NCBI GenBank assembly: GCA_000023405.1
Contig: CP001643.1
Coordinates: 1,302,001 to 1,366,000 of the forward strand
DNA: 64,000 nucleotides
DNA from: Brachybacterium faecium DSM 4810
GTDB taxonomy: Bacteria > Actinomycetota > Actinomycetes > Actinomycetales > Dermabacteraceae
Reading direction: 5' to 3'
The notes under the pieces were generated by a model that ran no database searches, was not told where the DNA came from, and saw only the letters and a program-made list of their open reading frames with translations. Position numbers and translations under genes: made by a program. Positions 10,563-18,849 of the stretch are shown in pieces. Each line of letters opens with the position of its first letter. Position 1 is the stretch's first letter.

Positions 10563-11240
10563 ATGGAGACTCCCCCCGCTGCTGTGCGCGTGCTGATCGT
10601 CGACGACCAGTCGATGATCCGCGGCGGGTTCGAGGCGCTGCTGGGCGCGCAGGAGGGGATCGAGGTGGTGGGCACCGCCGCCGACGGCGCCGGGATCGTC
10701 GACGTCGTGGCGCGCACCCGCCCGGACGTGGTGCTGATGGACATCCGGATGCCGCACGTGGGCGGGCTCGAGGCGACCCGCGAGGTGCTCGAGATGCCCG
10801 GCGCCGTGCCGAGGATCATCATGCTCACCACCTTCGATGCGGACGAGTACGTCTTCGCGGCTCTGCGGGCCGGGGCGAGCGGGTTCCTGCTCAAGGATTC
10901 CACACCCGAGGAGCTGGTCCATGCCGTGCGTGTCGTCGCGGACGGGCAGTCGCTCCTGGCGCCCCCTGTGACCCGAGCCCTGATCGCGGATTTCGTCGCG
11001 CGGCCCGAGCGGTCGGCCGGAGCGGATGCGAGCCTCGCCGTGCTCACCGAGCGGGAGCTGGAGGTGCTGCGCGGGGTCGCGCGGGGGCTCGCGAACCGGG
11101 AGATCGCCGCCGAGCTGGTGATGGCCGAGCAGACAGTGAAGACGCACGTCTCGCGCATCCTCGGCAAGCTGATGCTGCGCGACCGCACCCAGCTGGTGGT
11201 CGCCGCCTACGAATCAGGCCTGGTCATCCCGGGGGAGTGA
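10563..11240 (+). CDS. LuxR/NarL-family response regulator
   Basis: A 225-residue DNA-binding regulator. The receiver domain has the acidic pair in 'LIVDDQSMIRGGF', the phospho-acceptor Asp in 'VVLMDIRMP' near residue 61, the conserved Thr in 'MLTTFDADEYV', and the Lys in 'GFLLKDSTPEEL'. The C-terminal LuxR helix-turn-helix reads 'LTEREVLRGVARGL'-like, then 'ANREIAAEL' and 'EQTVKTHVSRIL'. It is divergent from the sensor kinase, so the two probably form one system. The adjacent desaturase is the obvious candidate target. It converges on the Ser/Thr kinase gene downstream. Confidence 0.9.
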   Translation: METPPAAVRVLIVDDQSMIRGGFEALLGAQEGIEVVGTAADGAGIVDVVARTRPDVVLMDIRMPHVGGLEATREVLEMPGAVPRIIMLTTFDADEYVFAALRAGASGFLLKDSTPEELVHAVRVVADGQSLLAPPVTRALIADFVARPERSAGADASLAVLTERELEVLRGVARGLANREIAAELVMAEQTVKTHVSRILGKLMLRDRTQLVVAAYESGLVIPGE

Positions 11241-11253
11241 CCCCGCAACGGCC

Positions 11254-11274
11254 GGGACGCGGAGGCCCCGTCCC
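11254..11274. terminator. weak hairpin between convergent genes
   Basis: GGGACG and CGTCCC form 6-bp arms around a 9-nt loop in the short gap between the response regulator and the convergent Ser/Thr kinase gene. It has no T-run, so termination is only a possibility. Confidence 0.3.
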
Positions 11275-11275
11275 C

Positions 11276-12553
11276 TCAGGACAGGGCCGCCCAGAGCAGG
11301 GCGGCGGCACCGGCGAGGCACAGGGCGGACAGCACCAGCAGCAGCACGCCCGCCCAGGTGGCGCGGCCGCGGCGCGGGGCCGGGGCGGTCGCCTGCGCCG
11401 CGGGGTTCCGGCGCGTCGGGTCATGGACGAGGCGTTTGGTCGTGTGCGCGCCATCGGCCGACGGCCCGCCGTCCGACGGTCCACCGTCCGGCGAGCCGGC
11501 GGCGGACGGCGCAGGCTGCGGCGGCGCGGCCGGGGGTTGCGCGGTCGACAGCGCGGTCGGTGGTGCGGCCGCCGGCGAACCGGCCGAGGCGGACAGCGCC
11601 GTGAGGCGCTCGTGGAGTCCCGGGGCGAGCCCGGCGAGGGACCCGGGGCCATCGAGCGGGACCTCCGGTCCCGCCTCTGCGGCCTCGAGACGGTCGGCCA
11701 CCACGAAGAGGCTGCCATCGGCGGCGCGCGACCACTGCGCCGTCGGTGCGGAGGGCGGCGGGATGAGGTCCCGCGCCTGTGCCGCGGTGGGGCGGGCCGC
11801 CGGATCGGGCCGGAGCATCTCCTGCAGCAGCGCCTCGAGCGGCCGGGAGGCCGGATCGGGGCTCGCGGCGAGGATGTCGTGCAGGCGTGCCGGCAGCTGC
11901 GCCGGGTCGGGGCGCTCCCGCGGCCGGGGCGGAGCGAGCGCTTCGAGCGCGCAGGCGGCGGCCGCCCACACGTCCTGCGCGGTGGAGGTGCCCGCCCCCG
12001 CGAGGACCTCCGGGGCCATGAAGCCGGGGGTGCCGTGCGCGAAGCCGGTCTCCGTCAGCCGCACGTCGCTCTCGTGCAGGGCGATCCCGAAATCGGCCAG
12101 CAGCAGGTGCGGGGCCTCCTCCCCGGTGGCGTCCAGCAGCAGGTTCGCCGGTTTGACGTCGCGGTGCACCCACTGCGCGGCGTGCATCGTCGCGAGCGCG
12201 TCCAGGAGCTGGCGCAGCAGCTGCGCGACCAGCGAGGGGGACAGGGCACCGTGCTCTGCGAGGGCGTCGGCCAGCGTCCCGCCGTGCACGAGCGGCATCA
12301 CCAGCACGACGGTGTCGTCCTCCGCGACCCAGGTGTAGGGCGGGAGCAGATGAGGGTGGCGGCCCAGCCCCTGCGCGGAGCCGACCGCCTGCTCGCGCAC
12401 GAAGCGCAGCACCTCGGCCCCGTCCCGCTGGCGCATCACCTTCGCCGCGCACACCGCCCCGTACCGGCGGTCCACCGCACGCCACAGGGAGCCGGAGGCA
12501 CCCCGGGCGAGGGGATCGAGCAGCGCGATACGGCCGGCGATGACATCGGACAT
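11276..12553 (-). CDS. Ser/Thr protein kinase, C-terminally membrane anchored
   Basis: A 425-residue Hanks-type kinase. The glycine loop is reduced ('LARGASGSLW'), the catalytic Lys is in 'CAAKVMRQ', the HRD loop is 'VHRDVKPANLLL', the metal loop is 'DFGIAL', and 'GTPGFMAPEVL' gives the activation-segment end. A Pro/Ala-rich linker of about 140 residues follows from residue 280. The last 25 residues form one membrane helix, so the kinase faces the cytosol. It lacks PASTA repeats. The ATG at 12553 was preferred; an in-frame ATG at 12565 overlaps a TAGCAT box that would place the transcript start close to 12556. It is divergent from a secreted, membrane-anchored protein, a plausible partner. 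Confidence 0.88.
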   Translation of the reverse strand: MSDVIAGRIALLDPLARGASGSLWRAVDRRYGAVCAAKVMRQRDGAEVLRFVREQAVGSAQGLGRHPHLLPPYTWVAEDDTVVLVMPLVHGGTLADALAEHGALSPSLVAQLLRQLLDALATMHAAQWVHRDVKPANLLLDATGEEAPHLLLADFGIALHESDVRLTETGFAHGTPGFMAPEVLAGAGTSTAQDVWAAAACALEALAPPRPRERPDPAQLPARLHDILAASPDPASRPLEALLQEMLRPDPAARPTAAQARDLIPPPSAPTAQWSRAADGSLFVVADRLEAAEAGPEVPLDGPGSLAGLAPGLHERLTALSASAGSPAAAPPTALSTAQPPAAPPQPAPSAAGSPDGGPSDGGPSADGAHTTKRLVHDPTRRNPAAQATAPAPRRGRATWAGVLLLVLSALCLAGAAALLWAALS

Positions 12554-12599
12554 GATGGTCGACATGCTAAGGCACCGCCCCTCCTGGACAGCTCGCCCC

Positions 12600-13910
12600 A
12601 TGACCCCGGCCCGGCGCGCGGCGACGGTCCCGCTCGCCCTGCTGGCCGTCTTCGCGCTGCTGATGGGGACGGCGCTGTGCGTCCCCGCCCGGGCGGAGCC
12701 GGGCGAGGAGCTGCCGGACGTTCCCGAGCACGCCTACCAGGCGACCGGCCCGGAGGTCGTCGGCGCCGGCTCCCAGGCGCAGGCGCCGCTCCTCGAGCCC
12801 GGGATCCACCGCGACAGCTACGCGCTCGGCGCGGTCGAGGAGGAGGGTGCGGAGCGGTCCGGCACCACGAAGTACTACCGCGTCGCCGTCGGGAACGGGC
12901 AGCGCGTGCACGCCGCGGCGACCATCGCCGCGCCCCCGCACCCGGACGGCCTGCCCGCGGAGACAGGCGCTCTGGGCCTGACGGTCTCCTTCCTCACCGC
13001 CGGCGGGGACGCCTGCCGGGCCACGGAGGACAAGGACGCCGGGCAGCGGCAGGACGGCGACGGCCCGATCACCACGAGCGCCGTCTCCGAGGTCATGGGG
13101 TGGGACGGCTGCCCCGGCGAGGAGCTGTTCCTCAGCATCCGCCGCACCGGCACGACCCTCGCCGACACCCCGCTGCCGGTCGAGATCCAGATCGCGATCG
13201 AGCCCGCGGGCGTCGGCGGCGGCGCGCCGTCGGTCACGGAGGAGATCGAGGACGAGGGCGCGACCCCGGTGCCTCCCGCCGATGACGAGCCGCTCGCGGC
13301 CGGCCGCTCCTTCGCCACGGCCCCCGAGCTCGAGCCCGGCTCCTATGTTCTCGAGCTGGTGCCGGGAGAGGCGTCCCTGGTGCGGATCGGGGTCCAGGAG
13401 GGGCAGCGCCTGCGCTGGCGGGTCGAGGAGACCTCCCAGCCCGAGGGGGCGGGGGAGCTCGCCCTGCGGGTCTTCAACCCTGCCCGCGAGCAGGTGACGG
13501 TGGGCGGAGGCAGCTGGCTGATGACCTCCGACGACCGGGTGGCGGGCGGCGCCATGACCGCGCCCGTGGACCTCGGGAACCGCAGCTCCGAGCTGAGATC
13601 CGTCGCGAGCGCCTGGCTCCCGGGCACGCACACCGTGAGCCTGCAGCGCCTGCAGCGGGACGCCGACGCGGACCCGGCCGGGAACGAGCCCGTCACCGTC
13701 GTGCTCACCCTCGAGGTCGAGGGGGCCGCGAGCGGAGGCGGTGCGGTGCTCGAGCTCGGCGAGACGACCCTCGAGCGCGGCCCCCTCGCGGGCCTCGGCA
13801 TCGAGGCGAGCTGGGGCCGGCTCGGGATGTACGCGGGAGCCGCGGCGCTCACCGTGCTGAGCCTGCTGTGCGCCCTCGCCGGCGTGCTGGTGCTGCGACT
13901 GCGCCGCTGA
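12600..13910 (+). CDS. secreted, C-terminally anchored protein of unknown function
   Basis: I do not recognise the family. The 436 residues begin with a signal peptide: Arg-rich n-region 'MTPARRAA', a hydrophobic stretch 'VPLALLAVFALLMGTALCV', and a likely cleavage after 'PARA'. They end with a membrane helix (about residues 412-432) and a short basic tail 'RLRR', leaving about 380 residues outside the cell. The body is acidic and beta-rich, with two Cys near 'GGDACRA' and 'WDGCPGEEL' that could pair, and repeats of the 'V-G-x-G-Q-R' kind. ATGs in frame at 12540-12564 would extend it; the one at 12600 places the signal peptide normally. It is divergent from a Ser/Thr kinase with which it may function. 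Confidence 0.7.
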   Translation: MTPARRAATVPLALLAVFALLMGTALCVPARAEPGEELPDVPEHAYQATGPEVVGAGSQAQAPLLEPGIHRDSYALGAVEEEGAERSGTTKYYRVAVGNGQRVHAAATIAAPPHPDGLPAETGALGLTVSFLTAGGDACRATEDKDAGQRQDGDGPITTSAVSEVMGWDGCPGEELFLSIRRTGTTLADTPLPVEIQIAIEPAGVGGGAPSVTEEIEDEGATPVPPADDEPLAAGRSFATAPELEPGSYVLELVPGEASLVRIGVQEGQRLRWRVEETSQPEGAGELALRVFNPAREQVTVGGGSWLMTSDDRVAGGAMTAPVDLGNRSSELRSVASAWLPGTHTVSLQRLQRDADADPAGNEPVTVVLTLEVEGAASGGGAVLELGETTLERGPLAGLGIEASWGRLGMYAGAAALTVLSLLCALAGVLVLRLRR

Positions 13911-13926
13911 GCTGATGCGCCGCTGC

Positions 13927-15759
13927 TCAGCCGGACCACGCCTCCCACAGGCGGGCGTAGTCCCCGCCGTGGGCGACCAGCTCCTCATGCGTGCCCTGTT
14001 CGACGACCCTCCCCTCGGCCATCACGAGGATCCGGTCGGCGACCTTCGCCTGCGAGAGGCGGTGGGCGACGATGATCGTGGTGCGGCCGCGGGCCACCTC
14101 GAGGGCGGCGCGCTCGAGCACCCGGGCGCCCGAGGAGCCCTCGTCGGCCGTCGCCTCGTCGAGGATCAGCACCTGCGGGTCCTGCAGGGCGACGCGGGCG
14201 AGCGCCAGCTGCTGCGACTGCTCGGCGGTGAGGCGTTCCCCCTTCTCGCCCACCTCGGTGTCCAGGCCGCGGGGGAGCCGGTCCACCCAGGCCAGCGCGT
14301 CCACGCGGCGCAGCGCACGGCGCAGCTCCTCGTCGGTCGCCCGGGGGGCGGCGAGCTGCAGATCCTCCCGGAGCGTCCCGCGGAACACGTGCACGTCCTG
14401 GCTGACGATCGAGGCGTGCGAGCGCACCGCCTCGAGGTCGGCGCGGGCCAGATCCGCGCCGCCGTGCACCACCCGGCCGTGGCGGGGCGCGAGGGTGCCG
14501 GCGAGGATCGCCGCGAGCGTGGACTTGCCCGCGCCGGAGGCACCCACGAGGGACACCACCTCGCCGGCGGCGATGTCGAGGTCGAGGGGCCGCAGCACGG
14601 TCCGCTCGGTGCCGTCCTCGTCCTCCCCGTAGGCGTGGGAGACCTGCTCGAGCCGGATCGAGGCGTCGGCCGGCGTCTCGGTGCCGGGGGAGGAGGCCGG
14701 GTCGATCGAGGTGATCACCCCGACCATGCGGGACACGCTCGCGAGCGCCGACTGCACGTCGTCGAGGTTGAAGATCACTGACATCATCGGCCAGAACAGC
14801 GTGACGAGGTAGACCGCGGCCGCGGTCACCAGGCCCACGGGCGCCCCGCCCACCTGCACCATCACGAAGCCGAGCAGGAGCACCATCGCCAGCGCCAGGT
14901 TCTCGGGCACGTTCAGCCCCACCACCAGGCGGCTCACCAGGAACATCACCCGCATGTTCAGCACCGCGGCAGTCTCCGAGAGCACCGCGACGTGGCGGGT
15001 CTCGCGCCGCTCGATGCCGTAGGCGTGCACGGTGGGGATCCCGTGGATCGCCGAGAGCAGGCCCTGCGCCCGAGCACCCATCGCGATCCGCTCCCGGCGG
15101 TAGATGGGCGCGGTGCGGCGCAGATACCAGACGGCGGCGACCACGTACATCGGGACGATGATCATCACCATCAGCAGCAGCCACGGGGACAGGGTCGCCA
15201 TCCCCACCAGGGTGATGACCACCAGGAAGCCGAGCTGGATGAGGTTCGGGACCAGGTTGTTCACGGCCCGTGCCGCGACGTCCACGTCATCGGCGACGCG
15301 GGAGAGGGCGTCGCCGATGCCGGAGCTCTCCATGGTCTGCGCCGGCAGGTCCAGCGCCCGGTCGATGACGTCCTCGCGCATCCCGGCGAGGATCCGCTGG
15401 CCGAGGGCGGAGATCATCGACCAGCCGAGCGCGGTGAGCACCGCCTGCAGCGCGCCGACGCCGAGGATCTGCCCGCCGAGCACCCAGATCCGGTCCCCGG
15501 ACCCGCCGGAGGCGACGACGTCCACCGCGGAGCCGATGAGCCGGGGGAGGATCGCGGCGGCGACCGCGCCCCCGATCGTGATCACGAGGGTGAGCAGGGT
15601 CGAGACCCAGTGCTCCCGCAGGCGGGCGAGCATGAACCGCACCGCCGTCGGCGCATCTGCGATGGGCAGCAGCTGCGCGTGCTCGGCGAGCTGGCGGTGG
15701 GCGGTCGCGTCATCGCCCAGCACCTGCTCGAGAGGACGCTTCCAGTCGATCTCGCTCAT
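13927..15759 (-). CDS. ABC exporter half-transporter, catalytic Walker subunit
   Basis: A 610-residue fused membrane and ATPase protein. Six predicted helices occupy about residues 60-330. The nucleotide-binding domain has a full Walker A 'GASGAGKST' and Walker B 'VLILDEATAD', but its signature is degenerate ('LTAEQSQQLALAR' in place of LSGGQ). Its start overlaps the stop of the next gene by ATGA, so the two subunits are translationally coupled and almost certainly form a heterodimer. In the dimer this subunit supplies the intact Walker site that pairs with the LSGGQ of its partner. The substrate is unknown; relatives export drugs, lipids or peptides. Confidence 0.9.
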   Translation of the reverse strand: MSEIDWKRPLEQVLGDDATAHRQLAEHAQLLPIADAPTAVRFMLARLREHWVSTLLTLVITIGGAVAAAILPRLIGSAVDVVASGGSGDRIWVLGGQILGVGALQAVLTALGWSMISALGQRILAGMREDVIDRALDLPAQTMESSGIGDALSRVADDVDVAARAVNNLVPNLIQLGFLVVITLVGMATLSPWLLLMVMIIVPMYVVAAVWYLRRTAPIYRRERIAMGARAQGLLSAIHGIPTVHAYGIERRETRHVAVLSETAAVLNMRVMFLVSRLVVGLNVPENLALAMVLLLGFVMVQVGGAPVGLVTAAAVYLVTLFWPMMSVIFNLDDVQSALASVSRMVGVITSIDPASSPGTETPADASIRLEQVSHAYGEDEDGTERTVLRPLDLDIAAGEVVSLVGASGAGKSTLAAILAGTLAPRHGRVVHGGADLARADLEAVRSHASIVSQDVHVFRGTLREDLQLAAPRATDEELRRALRRVDALAWVDRLPRGLDTEVGEKGERLTAEQSQQLALARVALQDPQVLILDEATADEGSSGARVLERAALEVARGRTTIIVAHRLSQAKVADRILVMAEGRVVEQGTHEELVAHGGDYARLWEAWSG

Positions 15760-17549
15760 CGCCGCACCACCTCCCGGTACTCCTCGCGTCCCATCAGCTC
15801 GCTGTGCAGGCCCTCGACGACCGTCTCGCCCTCCTGCAGGAAGACCACCCTGTCGGCCTCCTGCAGCAGCGCCGGCGCACGGGTGACCAGGAGGGTCGCC
15901 CGGTCCGTGCGGCGCCGCGCGGCGATCAGCGCCTCGGCGATGTTCTGCTCGGTGACGGCGTCCACCGCGGTGGTGGGGTCGTGCAGCACCAGCACCGGGG
16001 CATCCGCGGCGACCGCGCGGGCCAGGGCGATGCGCTGCCGCTGCCCGCCGGAGAGGTTCGCGCCGCGGTCCAGGATGCGGCTCTCGTAGCCCTCGGGCAG
16101 GATCCGCAGCAGGTCCTCGGCGCCGGCGGCGTGCAGGGCGCGGTCCGCCCAGGCATCGTCCTCCTCGGTCGCGGTGCCCTCCGGGGCGCGCGTGGCCAGC
16201 TGCTCGCGCAGCGTGCCGTCGAAGAGGTCCACGATGTGCGGCTCGACCAGCAGATCGGCGCGGAGGCGGAGCCTGTCGGCCGGGGTGATCGGGGTGTCGC
16301 CCACCCGGGCGCCGGCACCCAGGCGGCCGACGACGGCGTCGACCACGGCGGCGGCGTCCCGCGCATCGGCGCAGGCCAGGGCGACGATCTCGCCGTCGGC
16401 GACCGTGAGCTGCGGAAGGTGCAGCCCACCGGCCGCGCCGCGGCGGCCGTGCACCGCGCCGCCCGCGGCGCCGGCACCGTCCGTCCGGGCGTCGCCGCGC
16501 TGGTCCCGCTGGGTGGTGAGCACGTCGAGGCTCAGCTCGGGATCATCGACGGTGCGGCCCAGATCCGTGTAGAGATCGCGCACGCGCCGGGCGGAGGTGG
16601 ACATGCTCGCCCACCACACGGGCACCCCGGACAGGCCCTGCAGCATGCCCATCACGTAGCGGGCCACGCCCACCACGGCGATCAGCACGCCGATGGACAG
16701 CGCGCCGTCGAGGGTGCGCAGCGCGGCGAGCACCACCACGGCGGCCAGCATGGTGCCGGTGACGAGCGTGGTCAGCCCCGAGGAGATCCCCGAGTAGCGG
16801 GCGTTGACCAGCGCCGCCTGCAGGGCGGAGCGCGAGCGGCGGCGGTAGGTGGCCCGCGCCCGGCTCTGCACCCCCAGGCCCTGCAGCACGCGCAGCCCGT
16901 GCACCAGGTCGGTCGCCGTCGCGGCGGCCTCCGCGGCCTGGGACTGCTGATCGTCGTAGCGGGCGGAGAGGGTCGGCGTGATCACGCGGATCACCACCAC
17001 CATCACCGCGATCCCCAGCAGCATCGCCAGGCCCAGCCACAGATCCATCGCGGCGAGGTAGCCGGCCGCGCCCAGCACGGCGAGGGTCGACGGCACCACC
17101 CACGGCAGCATGTCCATGAGGTCGGAGGCCTTGTCCGCATCGGAGGTCGCGATCGAGAGCACCTCGCCGGCCGGGCGCTGCACCGGGCGGGAGCGCGGAT
17201 CGAGCACCGCCCCGGTGAGGCCCACGCGCAGCCGATGCCGCTCGTACATGCAGGCCTTCTGCGAGAGCAGGAAGGTCCACACCCACAGCAGCACCCCGAT
17301 CACGCGCAGGAGGATCAGGCCCGCCGCGCCGAGCACCGTGAGCCGCAGATCGCCCGCGAGCACGCCGCGATCGATGATCAGGCCCAGCACGATCGGCATC
17401 AGCAGCTCGACCACCTCGGAGACGGTGGCGGCCGGCAGCACCAGGGCCAGCGTGCGGCGGTGGGCGCGGACGATCGACCTCAGCACCCCGGGCGCGGAGG
17501 CGCGGGGGAGCGGGGGAGCCGCGACGGCGGCGGAGCGGGAATCGAGCAC
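15756..17549 (-). CDS. ABC exporter half-transporter, degenerate Walker subunit
   Basis: About 597 residues: six-helix membrane domain (about residues 35-330) then an ATPase domain. Here the signature is perfect ('NLSGGQRQRIALARA'), but the P-loop is lost ('LACADARDAAAVVDA' where GxxGxGKST is expected). Walker B reads 'VLVLHDPTTAVD', with His and Asp where Asp-Glu are usual. These changes are the mirror image of those in the partner gene, as in asymmetric heterodimeric exporters. I used a GTG at 17549 (VLDSRSAAV); the open frame continues upstream but is not protein-like, so the start is uncertain. The function is probably multidrug or lipid export. Confidence 0.85.
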   Translation of the reverse strand: MLDSRSAAVAAPPLPRASAPGVLRSIVRAHRRTLALVLPAATVSEVVELLMPIVLGLIIDRGVLAGDLRLTVLGAAGLILLRVIGVLLWVWTFLLSQKACMYERHRLRVGLTGAVLDPRSRPVQRPAGEVLSIATSDADKASDLMDMLPWVVPSTLAVLGAAGYLAAMDLWLGLAMLLGIAVMVVVIRVITPTLSARYDDQQSQAAEAAATATDLVHGLRVLQGLGVQSRARATYRRRSRSALQAALVNARYSGISSGLTTLVTGTMLAAVVVLAALRTLDGALSIGVLIAVVGVARYVMGMLQGLSGVPVWWASMSTSARRVRDLYTDLGRTVDDPELSLDVLTTQRDQRGDARTDGAGAAGGAVHGRRGAAGGLHLPQLTVADGEIVALACADARDAAAVVDAVVGRLGAGARVGDTPITPADRLRLRADLLVEPHIVDLFDGTLREQLATRAPEGTATEEDDAWADRALHAAGAEDLLRILPEGYESRILDRGANLSGGQRQRIALARAVAADAPVLVLHDPTTAVDAVTEQNIAEALIAARRRTDRATLLVTRAPALLQEADRVVFLQEGETVVEGLHSELMGREEYREVVRR

Positions 17550-17694
17550 CCTCCCGATCCAACCCGTCCGGCCAGCGCAGCGCAATGTTTTTTGCTCGGG
17601 CAGGGGTGTCGGCCCGGTCACCACGCAGACGATCGCCCGCGTCACGGCGACCGGTGACAGAATGGCCGCATCACCCCCGAGCCGAGGAGGCACC

Positions 17695-18315
17695 TTGACC
17701 GCGCGCACCGTCGAGCTGTTCGTCGATCCCGTCTGCCCCTTCGCCTGGATGACCAGCCGCTGGCTGCTCCACGCCGCGGAGGTCCGCGAGGTGACCCCGA
17801 AGTTCTCGGTGATGTCCCTGTCCGTCCTCAACGAGGGCCGCGACCTCGACCCCGGCTACCGCGCCTCGATGGACGACGCCTGGGGCCCGGCCCGCCTCGC
17901 GATCGCGATCGGCCGCGCCGAGGGCGAGGAGGCCGTCGCCCGCTGGTACACCGCCTGGGGCGAGCGCTTCCACGTCGGCGGCGAGAGCTCCGACCGCCGG
18001 GCGACCGCCGTCGCCGCGCTCGCCGACGCGGGCCTGCCGGAGTCCCTCATCGAGGCCTACGCCCCGGTCGCCGGGGATGAGGTCGACCAGGCGCTGCGTG
18101 CCTCGCACGCCAGGGCGCTGTCCCGCGTGGGCGACGAGGTGGGCACCCCGGTGATCTCCTTCGGCGAGGGCACCGCCTACTTCGGGCCCGTCGTCTCCCC
18201 GGCCCCGAAGGGCGAGGAGGCCGGAAAGCTGCTCGACGCGCTCGCGACCATGGCCACGATCGACGGCTTCTACGAGCTCAAGCGCTCCCGCACCGGCGGC
18301 GTCGACCTCAGCTGA
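17695..18315 (+). CDS. DsbA-family (mycothiol-dependent nitroreductase-like) protein
   Basis: A 206-residue thioredoxin-fold protein of the Rv2466c/FrnE type, acting in the cytosol on mycothiol-linked redox chemistry. The active-site region near residue 13 reads 'DPVCPFAW': the nucleophilic Cys is kept, but the second Cys of the usual CPWC is replaced by Ala, so it would work as a one-Cys enzyme. The helical insert with 'GEEAVARWYTAWGERFH' and the cis-Pro loop 'VGTPVISFGE' are visible. Translation probably starts at TTG 17695, 5 nt after GAGGAGG; no ATG sits nearby in frame. It heads a rightward group with rpiB and a Nei-like glycosylase. MshA/MshB-like genes at 37-39 kb fit a mycothiol-using host. 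Confidence 0.8.
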   Translation: MTARTVELFVDPVCPFAWMTSRWLLHAAEVREVTPKFSVMSLSVLNEGRDLDPGYRASMDDAWGPARLAIAIGRAEGEEAVARWYTAWGERFHVGGESSDRRATAVAALADAGLPESLIEAYAPVAGDEVDQALRASHARALSRVGDEVGTPVISFGEGTAYFGPVVSPAPKGEEAGKLLDALATMATIDGFYELKRSRTGGVDLS

Positions 18316-18360
18316 CCCGCCCCGCCCTCCCCACCCCCATCGAGAGAGAGACCCCCTGAC

Positions 18361-18843
18361 ATGCGCGTGCACATCGGTACCGACCACGCTGGTTTCGAGC
18401 TGAAGAACCGCCTGGTCGCCGTGCTGCAGAAGAAGGGCCACGAGGTCACCGACCACGGGGCCCACCAGTACGACGCCCTGGACGACTACCCGCCGTTCTG
18501 CACCGCCGTGGGCGAGGCCGTGGTCGCCGACCCCTCCTCGCTCGGCGTCGTCATCGGCGGCTCCGGCAACGGGGAGCAGATCGCGGCGAACAAGGTCGCC
18601 GGGGTGCGCGCCGCCCTGGTGTGGAACGAGGACACCGCGCGCCTGGCCCGCCAGCACAACGACGCCAACGTCATCTCCGTCGGCGCGCGCCAGCACTCCG
18701 AGGAGGAGCTCGAGGCGCTCATCGATCTGTTCCTCGCCGAGCCGTTCACGGGCGAGGAGCGCCACCAGCGCAGGATCGACCTCGTGGGCCTCTACGAGCG
18801 CACCGGCGGCTACACGGGGTCCGCCGCGCCCGCGACCGAGTAG
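18361..18843 (+). CDS. rpiB: ribose-5-phosphate isomerase B
   Basis: A 160-residue LacAB/RpiB enzyme interconverting ribose 5-phosphate and ribulose 5-phosphate in the pentose phosphate pathway. The N-terminal phosphate-binding 'IGTDHAGFELKN', 'YPPFCTAVGEAV' with the catalytic-loop Cys position, 'VIGGSGNGEQIAANK' (anion hole) and 'RQHNDANVISVGARQH' are all typical. The stop is 6 nt before the GTG start of the glycosylase gene, so the pair is co-transcribed. Confidence 0.95.
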   Translation: MRVHIGTDHAGFELKNRLVAVLQKKGHEVTDHGAHQYDALDDYPPFCTAVGEAVVADPSSLGVVIGGSGNGEQIAANKVAGVRAALVWNEDTARLARQHNDANVISVGARQHSEEELEALIDLFLAEPFTGEERHQRRIDLVGLYERTGGYTGSAAPATE

Positions 18844-18849
18844 AGCGTA

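Noticed and set aside
15804-17657. A 617-codon plus-strand frame opposite the ABC exporter
   Set aside because: It is an antisense shadow with low-complexity His/Arg/Gly composition and no start signals.
17550-17831. N-terminal extension of the upstream ABC subunit to 17831
   Set aside because: The added residues are not conserved in style and would overlap the divergent DsbA-like gene.
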